Positions 44,058-56,203 of a stretch of DNA of 64,000 bases are shown piece after piece (positions within the stretch are counted from its first letter, which is position 1; each line of letters starts with the position of its first letter). The position numbers and the translations under genes are program-made. The notes beneath the pieces are model-generated. The model saw only the letters and a program-made list of their open reading frames with translations, was not told where the DNA came from and searched no databases. The DNA comes from Oreohelix idahoensis (lineage: Eukaryota > Mollusca > Gastropoda > Stylommatophora > Oreohelicidae): NCBI GenBank assembly GCA_024509875.1, contig JAMPIV010012453.1, positions 248,001 through 312,000 on the forward strand, given 5' to 3'.

Positions 44058-44234
44058 CTTCTTCGTACACTTTCAAACGTCTACTTGAATATTTTCAAAA
44101 AAAGCAGTGGTCAGCTTGAGGCTATATCTCCATAGAGTTTTTCTAGGGATGGAACTGGTGATGGCTGTATGTGCTTTCTGTGACTCTTATGTTGGGCAAA
44201 TATGTCTTTGAAGGAGATGTTCAGCAGTCATATT
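44058..44234 (-). pseudogene. RNase H LINE relic, left flank of element G
   Basis: Matches 33205-33385 (cttcgtacactytcaracgtc, ttcagcagtcat). This is the 3' end of the LINE family at 33198-36828, interrupted here by DNA transposon G and resumed at 46392. Confidence 0.8.
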
Positions 44235-46391
44235 ACACTGACAAACAACATTTTTCTTTCTTATATAAGAATAAGTGTTCTTAGGTCAGTTTCTTGCGCT
44301 GATTTCAAATCTGAAATCCGTTTATCTGTATCACGTCGGGTTCTTAAGATATTTGTGAATAAATATATTTTTGGGAAACCGTTATTTGCTCCGTTTCATT
44401 TTTACTATATAACTTATTAAAAATTAATAAAAAGCAACATAATTCTACTTTTTATACTGCTAAAAGATGCATGACATATGTTACGCGATTTTTCAAATAG
44501 TTACTGTTTTTTGAAATAATTCTGAGCAAAATATGGCTTCTAGAAGTTGTAGAAATTCGGCTGATCTGTTCTGTTACGTGTGCGGATATTTTACCGATCG
44601 TGTTGACCAGAAAAACTTTACACCATTACTAAAGAAAGCATATGAACTTTATTTCGATTCGAAAGTTGATGATGCAAATAAATCTTGGAAGCCAAATGCA
44701 GTTTGTTCGATACATTGGCAGGTTGGTTACGAAAATCGCCGAAGCATAAGTCGATGCCTTTTGGAGTGCCAGTAATATGGCGTGAACATACAAATCACAC
44801 TACTGATTGTTACTTCTGCTTGACAAATATCCATGGTTTCACTTTTAAAACTAGAAAGTCTGTGGTTTATCCAAATATTGAATCGGTTTCGAAACCAGTG
44901 CCTCATGATCCAATCACGTGTCCGATCCAAGTACCACCAGAACAATATCCGTTGGACGTAAATGAACCATCAGAAAGTGATAGTTTACCTTCTTTAGAAA
45001 CTAATTCTGACTCAGATTACATACCGGTGAATGATGGTGTTTACTTAATTAACCATTCAGAACTTTCAGATCTAATGCGTGATCTCGCTCTTACCAAAGG
45101 ACAAGCGGAATTACTCGATTCGCGACTCAAAGAATGGAATCTTTTAGCGCCCAATACTCCGATATCTAAATTTCGTCATAGACACAGAGAACTTGTTCAA
45201 CACTTTGAGATGGATGATGACATTTGCTATTGCAAAGATGTAAACGGTCATGAGCACATAGTCAACGAATGGCGATTTTTCATCGATTCTTCCAAGACTA
45301 GTCTAAAAGCCGTGTTATTGCATAACAGAAATTTTTTTTCATCAATTCCAGTCGCCTACTCTGTTCATATGAAAGAAACTTATGACAATATGGCTAAACG
45401 TTTGGAAAAAATAAAGTGCAATGACTACCAATGGCGGATTTGTGGAGACCTAAAGGTCATTGCAATTCTCACGGGCATGCAGACTGGGTATACTAAATTT
45501 TGTTGCTTCCGATGTGAATGGGACAGCCGCAACAGACAGGAACATTATGCAAGAAAGGTGTGGCCTATCCGGGATCGTATGCAGCTCGGGCATAAAAATG
45601 TAATACGCGAGCCATTAGTTAACAAAGACACCTTCATTTTACCACTGTTACATATAAAGTTGGGGCTCATGAAGAATTTTGTAAAAGTGTTAGATAAAAC
45701 GAGCAAAGCTTTCACTTATCTTCGAGAAAAGTTTCCGCAAGTTAGCGATGCAAAGATAAAGGAAGGTATCTTTGTAGGACCTCAGATTAGGAAAGTTATT
45801 GCAGACAAACAATTTGAGAACTTGTTACATGGTAGTGAACTTCGCGCATGGATGGCATTCAAATCGATCGTCGATAACTTTCTGGAAAATCACAAATCTG
45901 TCGACTATGTTGCATATTGTTAAGCAGTGCATAGATGCATACATAATTATGGGCTGTAAAATGTCCCTCAAAATCCATTTGCTCGATTCGCATCTTAACT
46001 TTTTCCCTGACAACCTTGGCGAAGTCAGTGATGAACATGGAGAATGATTCCATCAAGATATCGCCGTAATGGAGTCACGTTATCAAGGACGGTGGAGTGT
46101 GACCATGCTTGCCGATTATTGTTGGATGCTTCATCGCGATGTACCACATGCCATTCACCGACGAAAGTCGACTGCAAAGAAATTCAAGCCTACATAACTG
46201 TTATACTTCTTGTACGAATGATGTTGTAATACTGTATGCGTTGTTAAAAAACTTCAATTGCGTATTTCTAGAGATCCCGACCTGATAGAGAAAAACGGTT
46301 TGCAGATTTAAAAACAGCGCATTAAAATTGACCAGAAAAACATAGAAATGTTAGAGAAAGAAAAAAAAAGTTTTTTTTTGTTAGTCAGTGT
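44235..46391 (+). mobile_element. DNA transposon G with ACACTGAC termini
   Basis: Inserted in a LINE relic whose two halves (44058-44234, 46392-46487) join when it is removed. Ends are ACACTGACAAACAACATTTT (44235 on) and, reversed from 46391, ACACTGACTAACAAAAAAAAAC. That is at least 8 bp perfect, about 12 of 13 with one mismatch. The flanking tatt/tatc may be a 4-bp target duplication, but it is imperfect. It is 2157 bp with one decayed gene. Confidence 0.78.
44533..46196 (+). pseudogene. DDE-like transposase candidate, orphan invertebrate family (frameshifted)
   Basis: The N-terminus, SCRNSADLFCYVCGYF, followed by KSMPFGVPVIWREHTNHT and DCYFCLTNI, looks like paired zinc-binding Cys clusters. 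The middle has WRFFIDSSKTSLKAVLLHN, WRICGDLKVIAILTGMQ, GYTKFCCFRCEWDSRNR and LPLLHIKLGLMKNFVK. The C-terminus has LLDSHLNFFPDNLGEVSDEH and ADYCWMLHRDVPHA. Asp in FIDSS, Asp in GDLK and Glu in SDEHGE could form a D-D-E RNase H-like site (inference). Frame changes occur near 44725 and 45910, and a TGA at 46045-46047 stands for an expected Arg (CGA to TGA). I recall similar uncharacterised proteins from many invertebrates, usually unnamed. Confidence 0.75.
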
Positions 46392-46487
46392 TATCAGTGC
46401 CACAGATCAATAGTTCCTATCTTTAGTTTGTTGAATAGAAGGTATCCCAATCTATTGTGGCCCATGCTGAGTCTGAAGGTTATACAA
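46392..46487 (-). pseudogene. RNase H LINE relic, right flank of element G
   Basis: Matches 33386-33480 (tatcagtgccaca, atagttcctatctttag, ttgttgaata). It resumes the relic interrupted at 44234. Confidence 0.8.
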
Positions 46488-46759
46488 ATATGTGTTGCCA
46501 GCTTGTTACTTGGGCCTGAAAGGGGAGCATAGAACAGTTACACTGTGCCCTGCCAAGCATGCCGGAGAACATGACTAAGCAGGGTTGGGCACAGGGCTGC
46601 CCTATCATGTAGAAACAAAGCCAAAAGTAAAGTTTCAACAACCTGAGTAAGTCTTCTGAAGCAAGTAATTCAGGAAATTCAGTTCAGCCATCCAACACTG
46701 AAGAAGGGCATGTATTAAGAAAGTTTTTGACATGGTATAGAGAAAGCCAAAAGGTTTTT

Positions 46760-47961
46760 CACTTGTTATTGTTCAGAATCGACACCACTACACTCCAGGC
46801 AAACACATAGGTGCTCAGTCTCCCTCAGCAAATGTAGAAAGGTATGAATTCTAACTGTTCCTGTAGCGCTCTGGTTGTTTACACACTGGATGCATCCTCT
46901 CATTCGTCCATCCCTGCTAGTCTTACATTTGATGCCAAATTCGAGCAGTCTTAGTCTTCTTGATTCATTTATTGCTGTGTCTTTCTCTAACAGGCGATCA
47001 TTAATTGTCCTTAGTATCTCTCCATTATCCATATCCCTACTATGGGTGCTGTTGAAGCCAGACTGTCAGCTGTCTCACTGCCACCTCACTGAATGACCAG
47101 GACAGAATATCCACACCAGTTCCGGAAGACTCGAGGCCTCTATGGATGGTTTCCATTCATGTCGTAGCCATCAAGTTTTGACCTTCCAAAGCATGGACTG
47201 AGAGTCAGACACAATAACTGCCCATGTTAATAGAGTTTCAGACAGTCACGTTAGAGCCGCCTCTATCTCCATTCTCATTCTGAAAGTTATTGTCATTTAT
47301 GTTCCATGCGGTTCAGTGACAACCCTGCTCACAATGGCATCACCATCCCCAGCATGATCATTTATCATTTGATTAATTTCCAACTCTGCTTTCCCATTGC
47401 CCCATGCTCTGCATTCCCTGCCAAAGCCAATGATGACTTGTTGGTAGTTTTTCCAGTTCTCACCAGACTTACCCTACTCTTCCCCCTTGAATATATTTTC
47501 AGCTATGGTCACCTGCCCAGTCCTTGCCTCTGCATGTGCCATGCCCTCTCTTTTTTTTCTTTTTGCTCCCTTGATGTGGGTGACTGTCTGTGGTTACCTT
47601 CATACAGGTTTTTGCCTGGGCCATTGCGTACCTTACTCTGACAGCAATCCAAGAATGTACCTTATCATCACAGTGTGGCTATTGTGTGCACAGTCCAAGG
47701 CTATATTCATGTGTTCATTTTGATTGTGCTCCACTTGTTCACATTGTGACCTTGACAGTGTGATTATTCTAGCCCATAATTGATGACTGACATGACCAAC
47801 TGATGATACAGGAGAAACAGTAAACTCTGCTCCAGATGTGCAGCTGCCATTGTGTTTAGCTTTGTTAGACTGTACTTGCACTTCTGTATGATTAGTTCAA
47901 CATGGTACTTGTACAATAGCCTATGATTGAACATTACTCTAAGATATTTCAGCTTGTCCTG
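46760..47961 (-). pseudogene. Antisense LINE relic with RNase H, target of element A
   Basis: On the minus strand from 47961 down it reads DKLKYLRVMFNHRLLYKYH and LEQSLLFLLYHQLVMSVINYG (post-RT), AVIVSDSQSMLWKVK (RNase H) near 47190, and a decayed C-terminal region to 46766. Numerous stops are present. Part of it recurs at 428-545. Element A begins exactly at 47962 within this sequence. Confidence 0.65.
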
Positions 47962-48613
47962 TGTTACGGGTTCATTATTTCTTTGAGTATTTGAGTTGGA
48001 AGGCGTCTAGGGTTATCACACTATCGTCCATTCAACACAGTTCAGTGGAACGTACGGCACAGTTTTTAACAGTATGAAACTGAATAATGCCAGGTAGTTG
48101 TTTCCACATAACGAATACTTTAATCACGTACAAGGCTCCTCAGTTAAGGCATCAACGAATAGAACAAGGGCATTCCTTAGCCAGTCTGTACGTAAGTCTA
48201 ACGTCTGTAGACTATCAGAACACTGTCAGAGTCATCTTGCTGAATTTATTATATATAATTATATCTTTCTGTCCACATCCATTCAGCGCTGACATGTCCT
48301 TATAAATAATGATCAGACTAGGCTCTAACAATTAGACTACCTAGCTGAAATACACAGATAAATCACTACTTCAAGTACATCAGCAGGAGCACTTTAGAAT
48401 ACACGGCCTTCTCCCACGGAGACACAGTCCAAAGAGTCACGATACTAGATCGTATGTTCGGCCGTCGCCCAGCAGATCACGTCTGCTAGAAATCTGCAGA
48501 CAATGATGACGTACTTCCTGAGTTGTCGTGGTAATGAATAGTAAATAAGGAAGTAAGCTCATAAACAAAGCTTGAGAGTGACCGATAATGGTGTTATGAA
48601 TTTAGTCATAACA
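47962..48613 (-). repeat. LTR of element A (3' LTR in element sense)
   Basis: 652 bp, TGTTACGGG to CATAACA on the plus strand. The first 28 bp recur at 53581-53608 and the rest at 62163-62311 and 63773-64000, with only a few differences. Its TGTTACGG terminus matches that of element F. Confidence 0.92.
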
Positions 48614-48632
48614 TCCCCCCCCCCCCCCCCAG
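48614..48632 (-). promoter_or_regulatory. Polypurine tract of element A
   Basis: A C-run on plus, that is a G-run on the minus strand, directly adjoins the LTR. This is where plus-strand DNA synthesis is primed in LTR elements. Its side fixes the element orientation. Confidence 0.75.
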
Positions 48633-49900
48633 TCCAATAATGTCAAACGCAGTTGGCATTATTGCGGTATGAGAGAAAATAATACTAAGGTGAGCAAAAA
48701 GGTAACATTAAATGTTACTGCCGCTATGACAAAGCATAGATCCATGTTTGTGCCGACTTGGAGGCAATTTAACACACAAGGTGTGGAGAAACAGAATAAC
48801 TGTAACCCAATGTCTATCAAACCAGCTCCAAACAATTTAACATAATAAAGAGGTCCTATAGCAGTAGTCAGTCAACATGTAACATAATTAATGCATATAT
48901 ACCGCGCTCTCTCACCGTCTAGTAAATCAAACTCCTACTGTTCAAGTCAATGTCATCTTAGTCATAAAATGAATATCAATTAAACATTAATGCTAAGTGC
49001 ATGAACTAATCAATATGACAGTAGAGAAAAAACATAAGAGGCAGACAATAATCACATAAAAGGTGTTTGACTGCGACATTTTGTCAATATATGTGTCTTG
49101 TATTTAATGATTGATGTGTCAATTTGTATCATATAATAATAATATGACCAATTACTTAAGAATTTAATCTCAAAGCGAACAATGCGCTTCAATGTAAGAA
49201 AACGTTAATGTCAATAGTCTGACTCTTTTGTGTTGAAATCACCTTTAAACCGTAGAGTCAATTTGTTTATTTCCATTATGTGATGAAAAATGGTAAAGTT
49301 CCAAATAGACCTGAGTACACCTCATGCGCAAAATCCTGGCGAGCTTGAAGTTTCTCGTAGAAATGACAAGTTCACAGAGTCCATGATTGTTGTCCTTAGC
49401 AGACAGAAAATCCTTAAGTTTCGGGAACCTGTAGCAAAGTCACGTAGAAAATTATGATAACCAATGACGTGATTATTTCCCTTGTGAGACTGGTTGAGGT
49501 TTCAATTGATGCGTTATGTCCCTTTATGAAACCACATTGTATTACAGAAAGTCACTTGTTGAAATTTGTGAAAAACTGTCTCGATTTGCATTTCAGAAAT
49601 GTTTGTAGAACTTTCTTCTAGTACATTCATTGTAGAACTGACTGTTCGAATGAAGGTGGTATGTGAGTCTCTTCAATGACTTGAGAAAAACGATATCCTA
49701 CTCGACTTGATCACAATTCCAACAGCATCATCGAGTGCCGTTGCGGGTAGCGTTGTTATGACCAAATCTTGAAAGAACGCACCTTTTGATAATTGAAGCA
49801 CTGTTTGATGAGGCGAAAAGTCCTCAGCACAGGCGATTTGAGTGTAAACATGGATGTTTAGCATGCTGTTGATATGTAGATCTGGGGTTTAAATGGAAGA
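48633..49900 (-). other. Element A 3' non-coding interior
   Basis: No recognisable integrase or envelope coding. One minus-strand frame of 63 codons (49864-49673) is open but matches nothing I know. The region is probably eroded pol or 3' untranslated sequence. Confidence 0.5.
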
Positions 49901-50165
49901 CAGAGAGTCTTTCATGCAGCGGGACAATACGTCTGCAACCACATTAATATTCCCCTTGATCGCTCTTGGCATCAACCCTGAGATTGAAAGGTAGGCGAAT
50001 GTCAGGTAAACGTAGTATAGGCGATTTGGAAAATGCACATTTAATCACATTCAAAGAATCATTACAGACATGGGACCACACTACCTTCTTTGCCGCGTCC
50101 TTCTTCAGCAACGCGGACAACAGTGAGGTAACATCACTGAAAGGATTGCAGTGGGTTAGAAACAT
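49900..50165 (-). pseudogene. Element A RT end / RNase H remnant with internal deletion
   Basis: The minus strand reads NPFSDVTSLLSALLKKDAAK, SPILRLPDIRLPFNLRVDAK and SDQG, the well-known RT-to-RNase H border of Ty3/gypsy-type elements. After a frame shift it jumps straight to NINVVADVLSRCM, the end of RNase H. About 100 residues of RNase H are therefore deleted, and protease and most of RT are missing upstream. Confidence 0.8.
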
Positions 50166-50276
50166 GATCTGTATGCTTAGAAGTCAAAGCAAGAATAAAA
50201 AAGAAACATCCTTCCAATTGAGCAGTATTTTCATTTTCGTTATAATTATCATTTATGATATATTAAGTTTCATCAC

Positions 50277-52377
50277 CTAAAAGCTATGAGTTTTTGATTT
50301 ATGAAGCAATGGCAAATCAAGACAATAGTCTTGCATGCAAACTCCGTTGTCATTTTCCACAACCATGCGTGCATCGCTTTGTGAATAAAAATAAATAAGT
50401 GCTTCCCTAGTATGAACACTATCGCTAGGCAAAAGACTTACAAACTTTACGTCAGCCGTGAATTGAAAAAATTCACCCAGTGCCCGCCATGTAGTGCCTG
50501 GTGGTAAATTTCGCACTAGAACGGTGCGTGAATATGCACCATTACCACCATAAGGCATTCTATTCTCCCGAAACTGCGAACAAGGGTGGTAAACACCTTT
50601 TTGCCCATGAGCAACATGGATATGTTTATTTGCAGTGGGAGCAATATCCTTATTGTAAGGTGCGTCATACTGGCTGGACTGAGTATGACACTTATCTCTA
50701 TTTATGCCTGTGGAGCCGCGCTAGCGTAGTGGTTACAACACCGCTCTGGCGACCGGGTGATACAGGATCAAACCCGGGCGACGGCATTTGAGGATTTTTC
50801 GTCGACCGGGATTTGGACTGGATTAACTCGAGACCTGGCGAGGACATTTGAAGGAGTGTCGTCGACCAGGGATTGGCGGCTCCTGAGCCGACCCAGCTGC
50901 AATGGGTACCTCCGAAATCGGCGAGTATTTGCCTGAATGGCGAGGGACACCTGTCTCTGTACAAGAAATAAAGGGATACTCACGTAAAATCAATGTCAGG
51001 TTAGACATAAGTAATAACCTGAGATTTCGCCTCGAGTATTAGCGGGCGTACGCAAAAAAAAAAAAAAAAATTTATGCCTGTAGGTTTGAAGCATGCCTTA
51101 GAAGGCAACTTTATAGGCATAGTGAGGCATTTTCCTCTAGATGCACTGGTATTAGATTGAATAGGCAAGGTCTTTTCATCGTTCGTATTATTAGTAAGAA
51201 GTGGCATTACATGACCTCCATCAGTAACTTTAGTGTCATCTTTTTGAACCTTATCAATACTCCTAAGAGTAGATACACTGTGAGCATGCAGTTTACACAG
51301 TGTATGCTGCACTGTACTAACATCAGCATTTACTATCTTTTGACGACAAGAGGATACATTTTTCCTTGTGTCCATATGCTGATCCGCCAAACGGTAAGTC
51401 ATAATGATTTTACTGCTGCTGGCATGATGCCAAGACCCACTCCTAGAAGAGGCAGTATTATTGGGACAAGAAACACTGGTATCTGACTGCTGTCGAGGGA
51501 AATTGTATCTGCCTCGACAAGATACCTTTACTTTCTCATGTTGTGGCAACCTGATTCCACCACACCTGGGACTGATGGCATGCTGTATCAGAGATTTTTC
51601 ACATCCCATGTTTAAAATAATATCTATTAATCCCTCAACCCTTTTCCTTGCCTTAGCAATTTCCGAGTCTTTCCGTGAAATTTCCTCACTTTGTAACTTA
51701 TTCACCTCCGCAAGGTTTACATTTTTACTCCTCTCCTCCATGAGTAATTTTTCAATATTTATCAGTTTTTCCCTGAGTCACTTTCTCCTGTTGACATAGA
51801 AGATTTCTGAGTTCTTGATTAGACAAATCAAGATCTGCTACTTTTTTCTCAAAGAGTAACCTCAGATGTCAGGCTCTGAATTTGAGCCACATGTGTATTG
51901 CAATCTATCTGCAAAGTAGTATTAGTAGCAATAGGTTTATTTTCATCGTCACTCTCTTCTTCGAAAAATATGTTCATTAATGAGGTCATTATCTGACTCT
52001 CTTCTCTCCATATCAAGTTTATTATAATTTCTCCTGTCTTCATCCGTATTTCTGATATTGACTTGAGGTTGTTGCAACCTTAATTTTTCACGTTCAATTT
52101 CAGCCAACCTGATTTCTTGAGCTTGTTTTAATTTTTCTTTTTCAAGTTCTTGAACTTGCTTTAGCTCAGCTTGAGCATAGGCTAATTTTTCTTTTTCAAG
52201 ATCTTGAGCTCTTTTCTCTTTTTCAAGATCTTGAGCTCTTTTTTCTTTTTCAAATTCCTCCTGTCTTCTCTCTTTCTCTTCTTGTCTTTTGATTTCCTTG
52301 TCAATATATTCTTGCAAGGCAGGTCCCTCCAGAACACAATCTTTTCCAACCTTTAATAAATCTTTCAAGGTCGACAT
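50277..52377 (-). pseudogene. Element A Gag with coiled coil and RRM-like domain (SINE-interrupted)
   Basis: Starts MSTLKDLLKVGKDCVLEGPA at 52377, then a long charged coiled coil with EKEKRAQDLEKEK units. Frame changes near 51950 and 51800 link to a middle region (51741-51082). After the SINE it resumes with GINRDKCHTQSSQYD and ends in an RRM-like fold at about 50528-50290: RTVLVRNLPPGTT (RNP2-like), a helix, and REALIYFYS (RNP1-like). No CCHC knuckle was seen. It stops at 50277. The RRM may take over nucleic-acid binding; that is inference. Confidence 0.68.
50712..51070 (+). mobile_element. tRNA-type SINE
   Basis: 359 bp inserted in the Gag of element A with target duplication tttatgcctgt (50701-50711 and 51071-51081) and a 17-A tail. 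The head carries a Pol III A box, tagcgtagtgg (50722-50732), and a B box, ggatcaaaccc (50765-50775), 32 bp apart, as in tRNA genes. The body has no ORF. The partner LINE is not apparent. Confidence 0.9.
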
Positions 52378-53580
52378 GTTTACTCTTAATGTGCTTTCTT
52401 AATAGCAACAAGGTAAATATATATATATTATTGCTTTCTGAGTAATATTCAATTACTTATATCACCACTTCAAATTCAATCAATAGATGAATTTATATTG
52501 TTAAGATGCAGATGTTAAATAATGGAGCATTAAAAAAAATGTTACGAACAGGAGACGAAATACAGCAATCAGAACCAAAAAGAAGAAAATTCAAATGTGA
52601 ATAACCAAGGCAGAAATGACATGAATTTAAAATGCAAAAAATATGACCCTATAAACATGATATGACAAGACATGACGATTTTTTTATCACAACATTAATA
52701 ACATGTATAAATAAATGATAGTTAGGTGAGAAGAACGATTTTACAAACAAGAATGGAGCAAAAATAAGGAAAAATTAACAACAGTTGACTGGACTACAAA
52801 TACAAATAGTACAGTGAACCAGACTATACAACTAACGTTCACAGGCTATGATCACTTCAGTAACAGCAGATTCACTCAGCATTTAAAACCGGCCCTGCTA
52901 CATGAAATGATCACCTACCAAACCCTAAGGACACGCTTATGATTCCATCGACCTGTCGAAACTGGTATAAATGAAATCATAAGTCCCAACCTACCGCCCA
53001 CGGACTCACTACAATATGACATTCATAGACTTATAACAAATAGCTAAAGAATTGGCGGCAAACAAGATACTGTATGTCACAATATGTATGACTCTAATAA
53101 ATGTGACTTATCTTATGCCTGGCCCAAAATCCTCCTAGTTCCACGGCTGTTCCTAGCAACACAGATGCAACAGGAATGACGACCTCTCACTAGGCCTAGA
53201 AGCAGAAAGCAGCTGACTCGATCCAAAATCCACTTGATTGTTCGAAGTCATAAAAATTCGCCATCTTCGGCAGAAAGTAGATGCAACTTTGCATCTATAG
53301 ATGCACTTGTGATTAATTGAAAGCTTGCTCTTTGGGAACTTGTTTGACGAAGAACTGTAGTGTAGACAATAATTTCTGACCTTCTTATACTCTAGACTTC
53401 CCAGCAGACGAATGACGCGCCATTTTGAAAATCTTGGTCGGCGTACAATCTTTGAGGCAATGGTCGGCTTTTAACGTGGAAAAAAGTCCTGGTTATGCCG
53501 TTTTCAGGTCTCAATTTCAATACTGGCATGGCTTGGCTTCCCCATAATGTTGAAAATCCGCCGGCTTGGCTCCCCCATAC
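52378..53580 (-). other. Element A 5' leader and primer-binding region
   Basis: 1.2 kb without coding signs between Gag and the right LTR. Next to the LTR, the minus strand reads tatgggggagccaagccggc, where the primer-binding site should lie. A near-copy (ggggaagccaagcc) follows 25 bp on. I could not match it to a specific tRNA. Confidence 0.55.
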
Positions 53581-53608
53581 TGTTACGGGTTCATTATTTC
53601 TTTGAGTA
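53581..53608 (-). repeat. Second LTR of element A, first segment
   Basis: 28 bp identical to the start of 47962-48613, cut off by element B. The LTR resumes at 62163 with the duplicated gagta, is cut again by element C at 62312, and resumes at 63773. Confidence 0.9.
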
Positions 53609-56013
53609 TGTCGTGAAATATTCTAATCCCCATATATAAATTAAAACGTAAATGTAAAGCCTAACAAATAAATTTAATAAAAGGAAAGAAGAATGGTAAA
53701 GACCAGTGCTGTCACAATGACTGTACTCGAAATCCCCCTTGTTTTCTCCTGCGTCTGCAAATTGTAACGTTTCACGTTGATAGTAAAAGCCTACTGCTTC
53801 AATACCCGCCTTCTACGATAAAACATGTGCTGCATTTCTAAGAAAAACCTTGAGATACGCAGGTTGACCTAGATTTAAAATTCCATTCATGTCTTTTTAT
53901 ACACTACGTTACCTAAAACGAAAGACAGATGGACTAAAGATAGAAAGAAGGGAGGGCTGAAAGCAGGGACACATGCAACACTAAACACGCGTCGCGCGAT
54001 ACACAATTGCTGCCATCACGCGTGTAAGGCCACATGCACTAGCTTTTTTCAAATCGACAGTGATAAAAACACTACCCATACCAGAGTTAGGTTTTAAAAA
54101 ACTTACAAAATTCTTATTAGGAAATATGACATTATACTGGTTTACGTTTGAAAACATGACAGTACCCAGACACCCTAAAGTTTGGAAGTGAGGAGGTAGT
54201 AACAGCACGACTATCCTAGAAGAAAATGCGTATTGGCTCCTTTAAATATATATATTTGGGTTCCTTAGGACTTGCTGACAAATAATATGTTAAACGTTAC
54301 GCAAATAGTCTAGGAATTAACAAATTATAGCCACAAGAAAATAGTGAGGGTGTCAGACAACACCAAATTCAGAATCGCTCAGTGGCAGATTTTCACCCCA
54401 CCATTGTACGGGAAATAGGCTGACATGTTACCTCTTATTTGATTGGCGGAAAATAAATGTAAGGCTAAACACGATTAGTCGGACTATAAATACTACTTCT
54501 TAGTTGTTAGGGGAAACGTGAGTAGGAGTACTTTTTTGAAAAGCTGTGTAAACATGGCATGATTGGTTAGACCTGCCAATGTAGTCAATTAGAGGCGTCA
54601 GGTCAACACCACATTTGCAAATAAACTTACTACAGAATCAGTGCGTTGAGCACCAGTGCATATTTTGCAAAATAAAAACCTGGGACATCGGCAGATCGGA
54701 ATTGTGCTATATTCATTGCCGGTCAACGTAATTCTGTGTTATTTCCATGAATTGTGGTAAGCTTGAAATATTTGACATCTTTTAATGAAAATTGAATGTA
54801 AATTGATAATTTATGTCTGTATATATGTGTGGTTCAGTAGCGAACATGAGGTAAAGCCTATATAATGCTCCAGCATGAACAGAAGGTGTCGGAGGAAAGT
54901 AAAACTACATGGAATTGCCAAACAGTACACTGACACCTATATTATTGACTAGAAAGAAATAATGCTGGAATTGCAGAGGCGTAGTAACCATTAGGGAGGA
55001 ATATACTGGTGAAAATTGTTTCAGATGAAGATAGCAGTTGACCTACCGCTCTGAACTCAGTGTTTGTTATGTATTGTGCTCAGTGTAGAAATAGAGTATA
55101 AATTAGTTCTGAAGTAGGAGGTACAACCTTCTTGTTTCAGGGACTGTGGTCCTAAAGCTATTGAGCAGTACCTGGTCAGAGCTTTGCTGAATCCAGAGGC
55201 GGACAGCATACTCCTTGGTCCATATAGCAAACAGTGAGGTGTCTCCAGAACACAGGGGAGCAATCGAGCAGAGGAGTCTTTTCCTGCCGCCATCACGAAA
55301 GTTAAGCCTATGTGGCCAGCTGAGCTCAACATTATGTATCCCCATCCTAAACTGACATTTTATAAAATTAAGAGGGGAAATTAATTGTTTTAGTGAACGG
55401 AACTGAGAACATCTCCAATACTAGTTCCAACAGAAATAAACACTTGAAGTCATGATGACAAATACCAACATAGCTTGAAAAAACAACACCAGTATTACCT
55501 CATATTACCACTACACAACTGACACACATAGGATAAGATTAATAAAATATGTCACTACAAGATTCATATTGATAAATTCTGTACATATAACTTGTAATTA
55601 AGATTGATTGTGATTCCTGGTTCACTTTGTAATTGAATCAGGACACATATATATATTAATGAAAAGTGCTTAATACATATTGATATTTGAAAATTTACCA
55701 GTGACTCATCCAAGATAGTCTTATAGAATGTTACATGTGTGTGAGTGTCACAGTGTTGTCAAGTGTGGTGGAATAAATTGACTTGTTTATCTGTCTGTTG
55801 TTGTTGTGACTTACACTTCATCATATACATACCCTAGACATTCAACGTAGTCATCACTATATTCAAGAATAATTCTGACTGAGGTATAAATATGTGGTAG
55901 CAAGCAAGGTCATCTATAATACACTACCCTTATTAGATATAGATACCTTCACAGCTGATCTCAGTCAGTACACTAAGTCCCCTATAAATATTTATATATC
56001 CCACTTTACCACA
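53609..56013 (+). repeat. 5' LTR of element B
   Basis: 2405 bp. tataaata at about 54485 is a candidate core promoter element and is kept in the other LTR. Immediately after the LTR, ttggggtctcgctctcggga resembles a tRNA-Pro complement with small changes and is the likely primer-binding site. Confidence 0.92.
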
Positions 56014-56203
56014 TATATTGGGGTCTCGCTCTCGGGATTTTGAATCTTTCCCTATTAAAAATATTGGGGTTAATTCACTTCAGGGAATAATAGAAATAAA
56101 AAAAGTATCCTTGGGTGAAAATAAATAAGGTTGAGCTCTCAGTGCCTGTAGTGTCCTTAGATAAATATTGATAGATTGAATTGTTACATTTGCATGATAG
56201 ACA

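Noticed and set aside
50700..50790. A true tRNA gene at the A/B-box region
   Set aside because: The boxes are right, but it is followed by a SINE body, poly-A and a target duplication, and the cloverleaf ends are not conserved.
53981..55345. Short minus-strand ORFs repeated at 60125-61494
   Set aside because: Identical positions in both LTRs of element B; no domain, and the longer one changes frame between copies.
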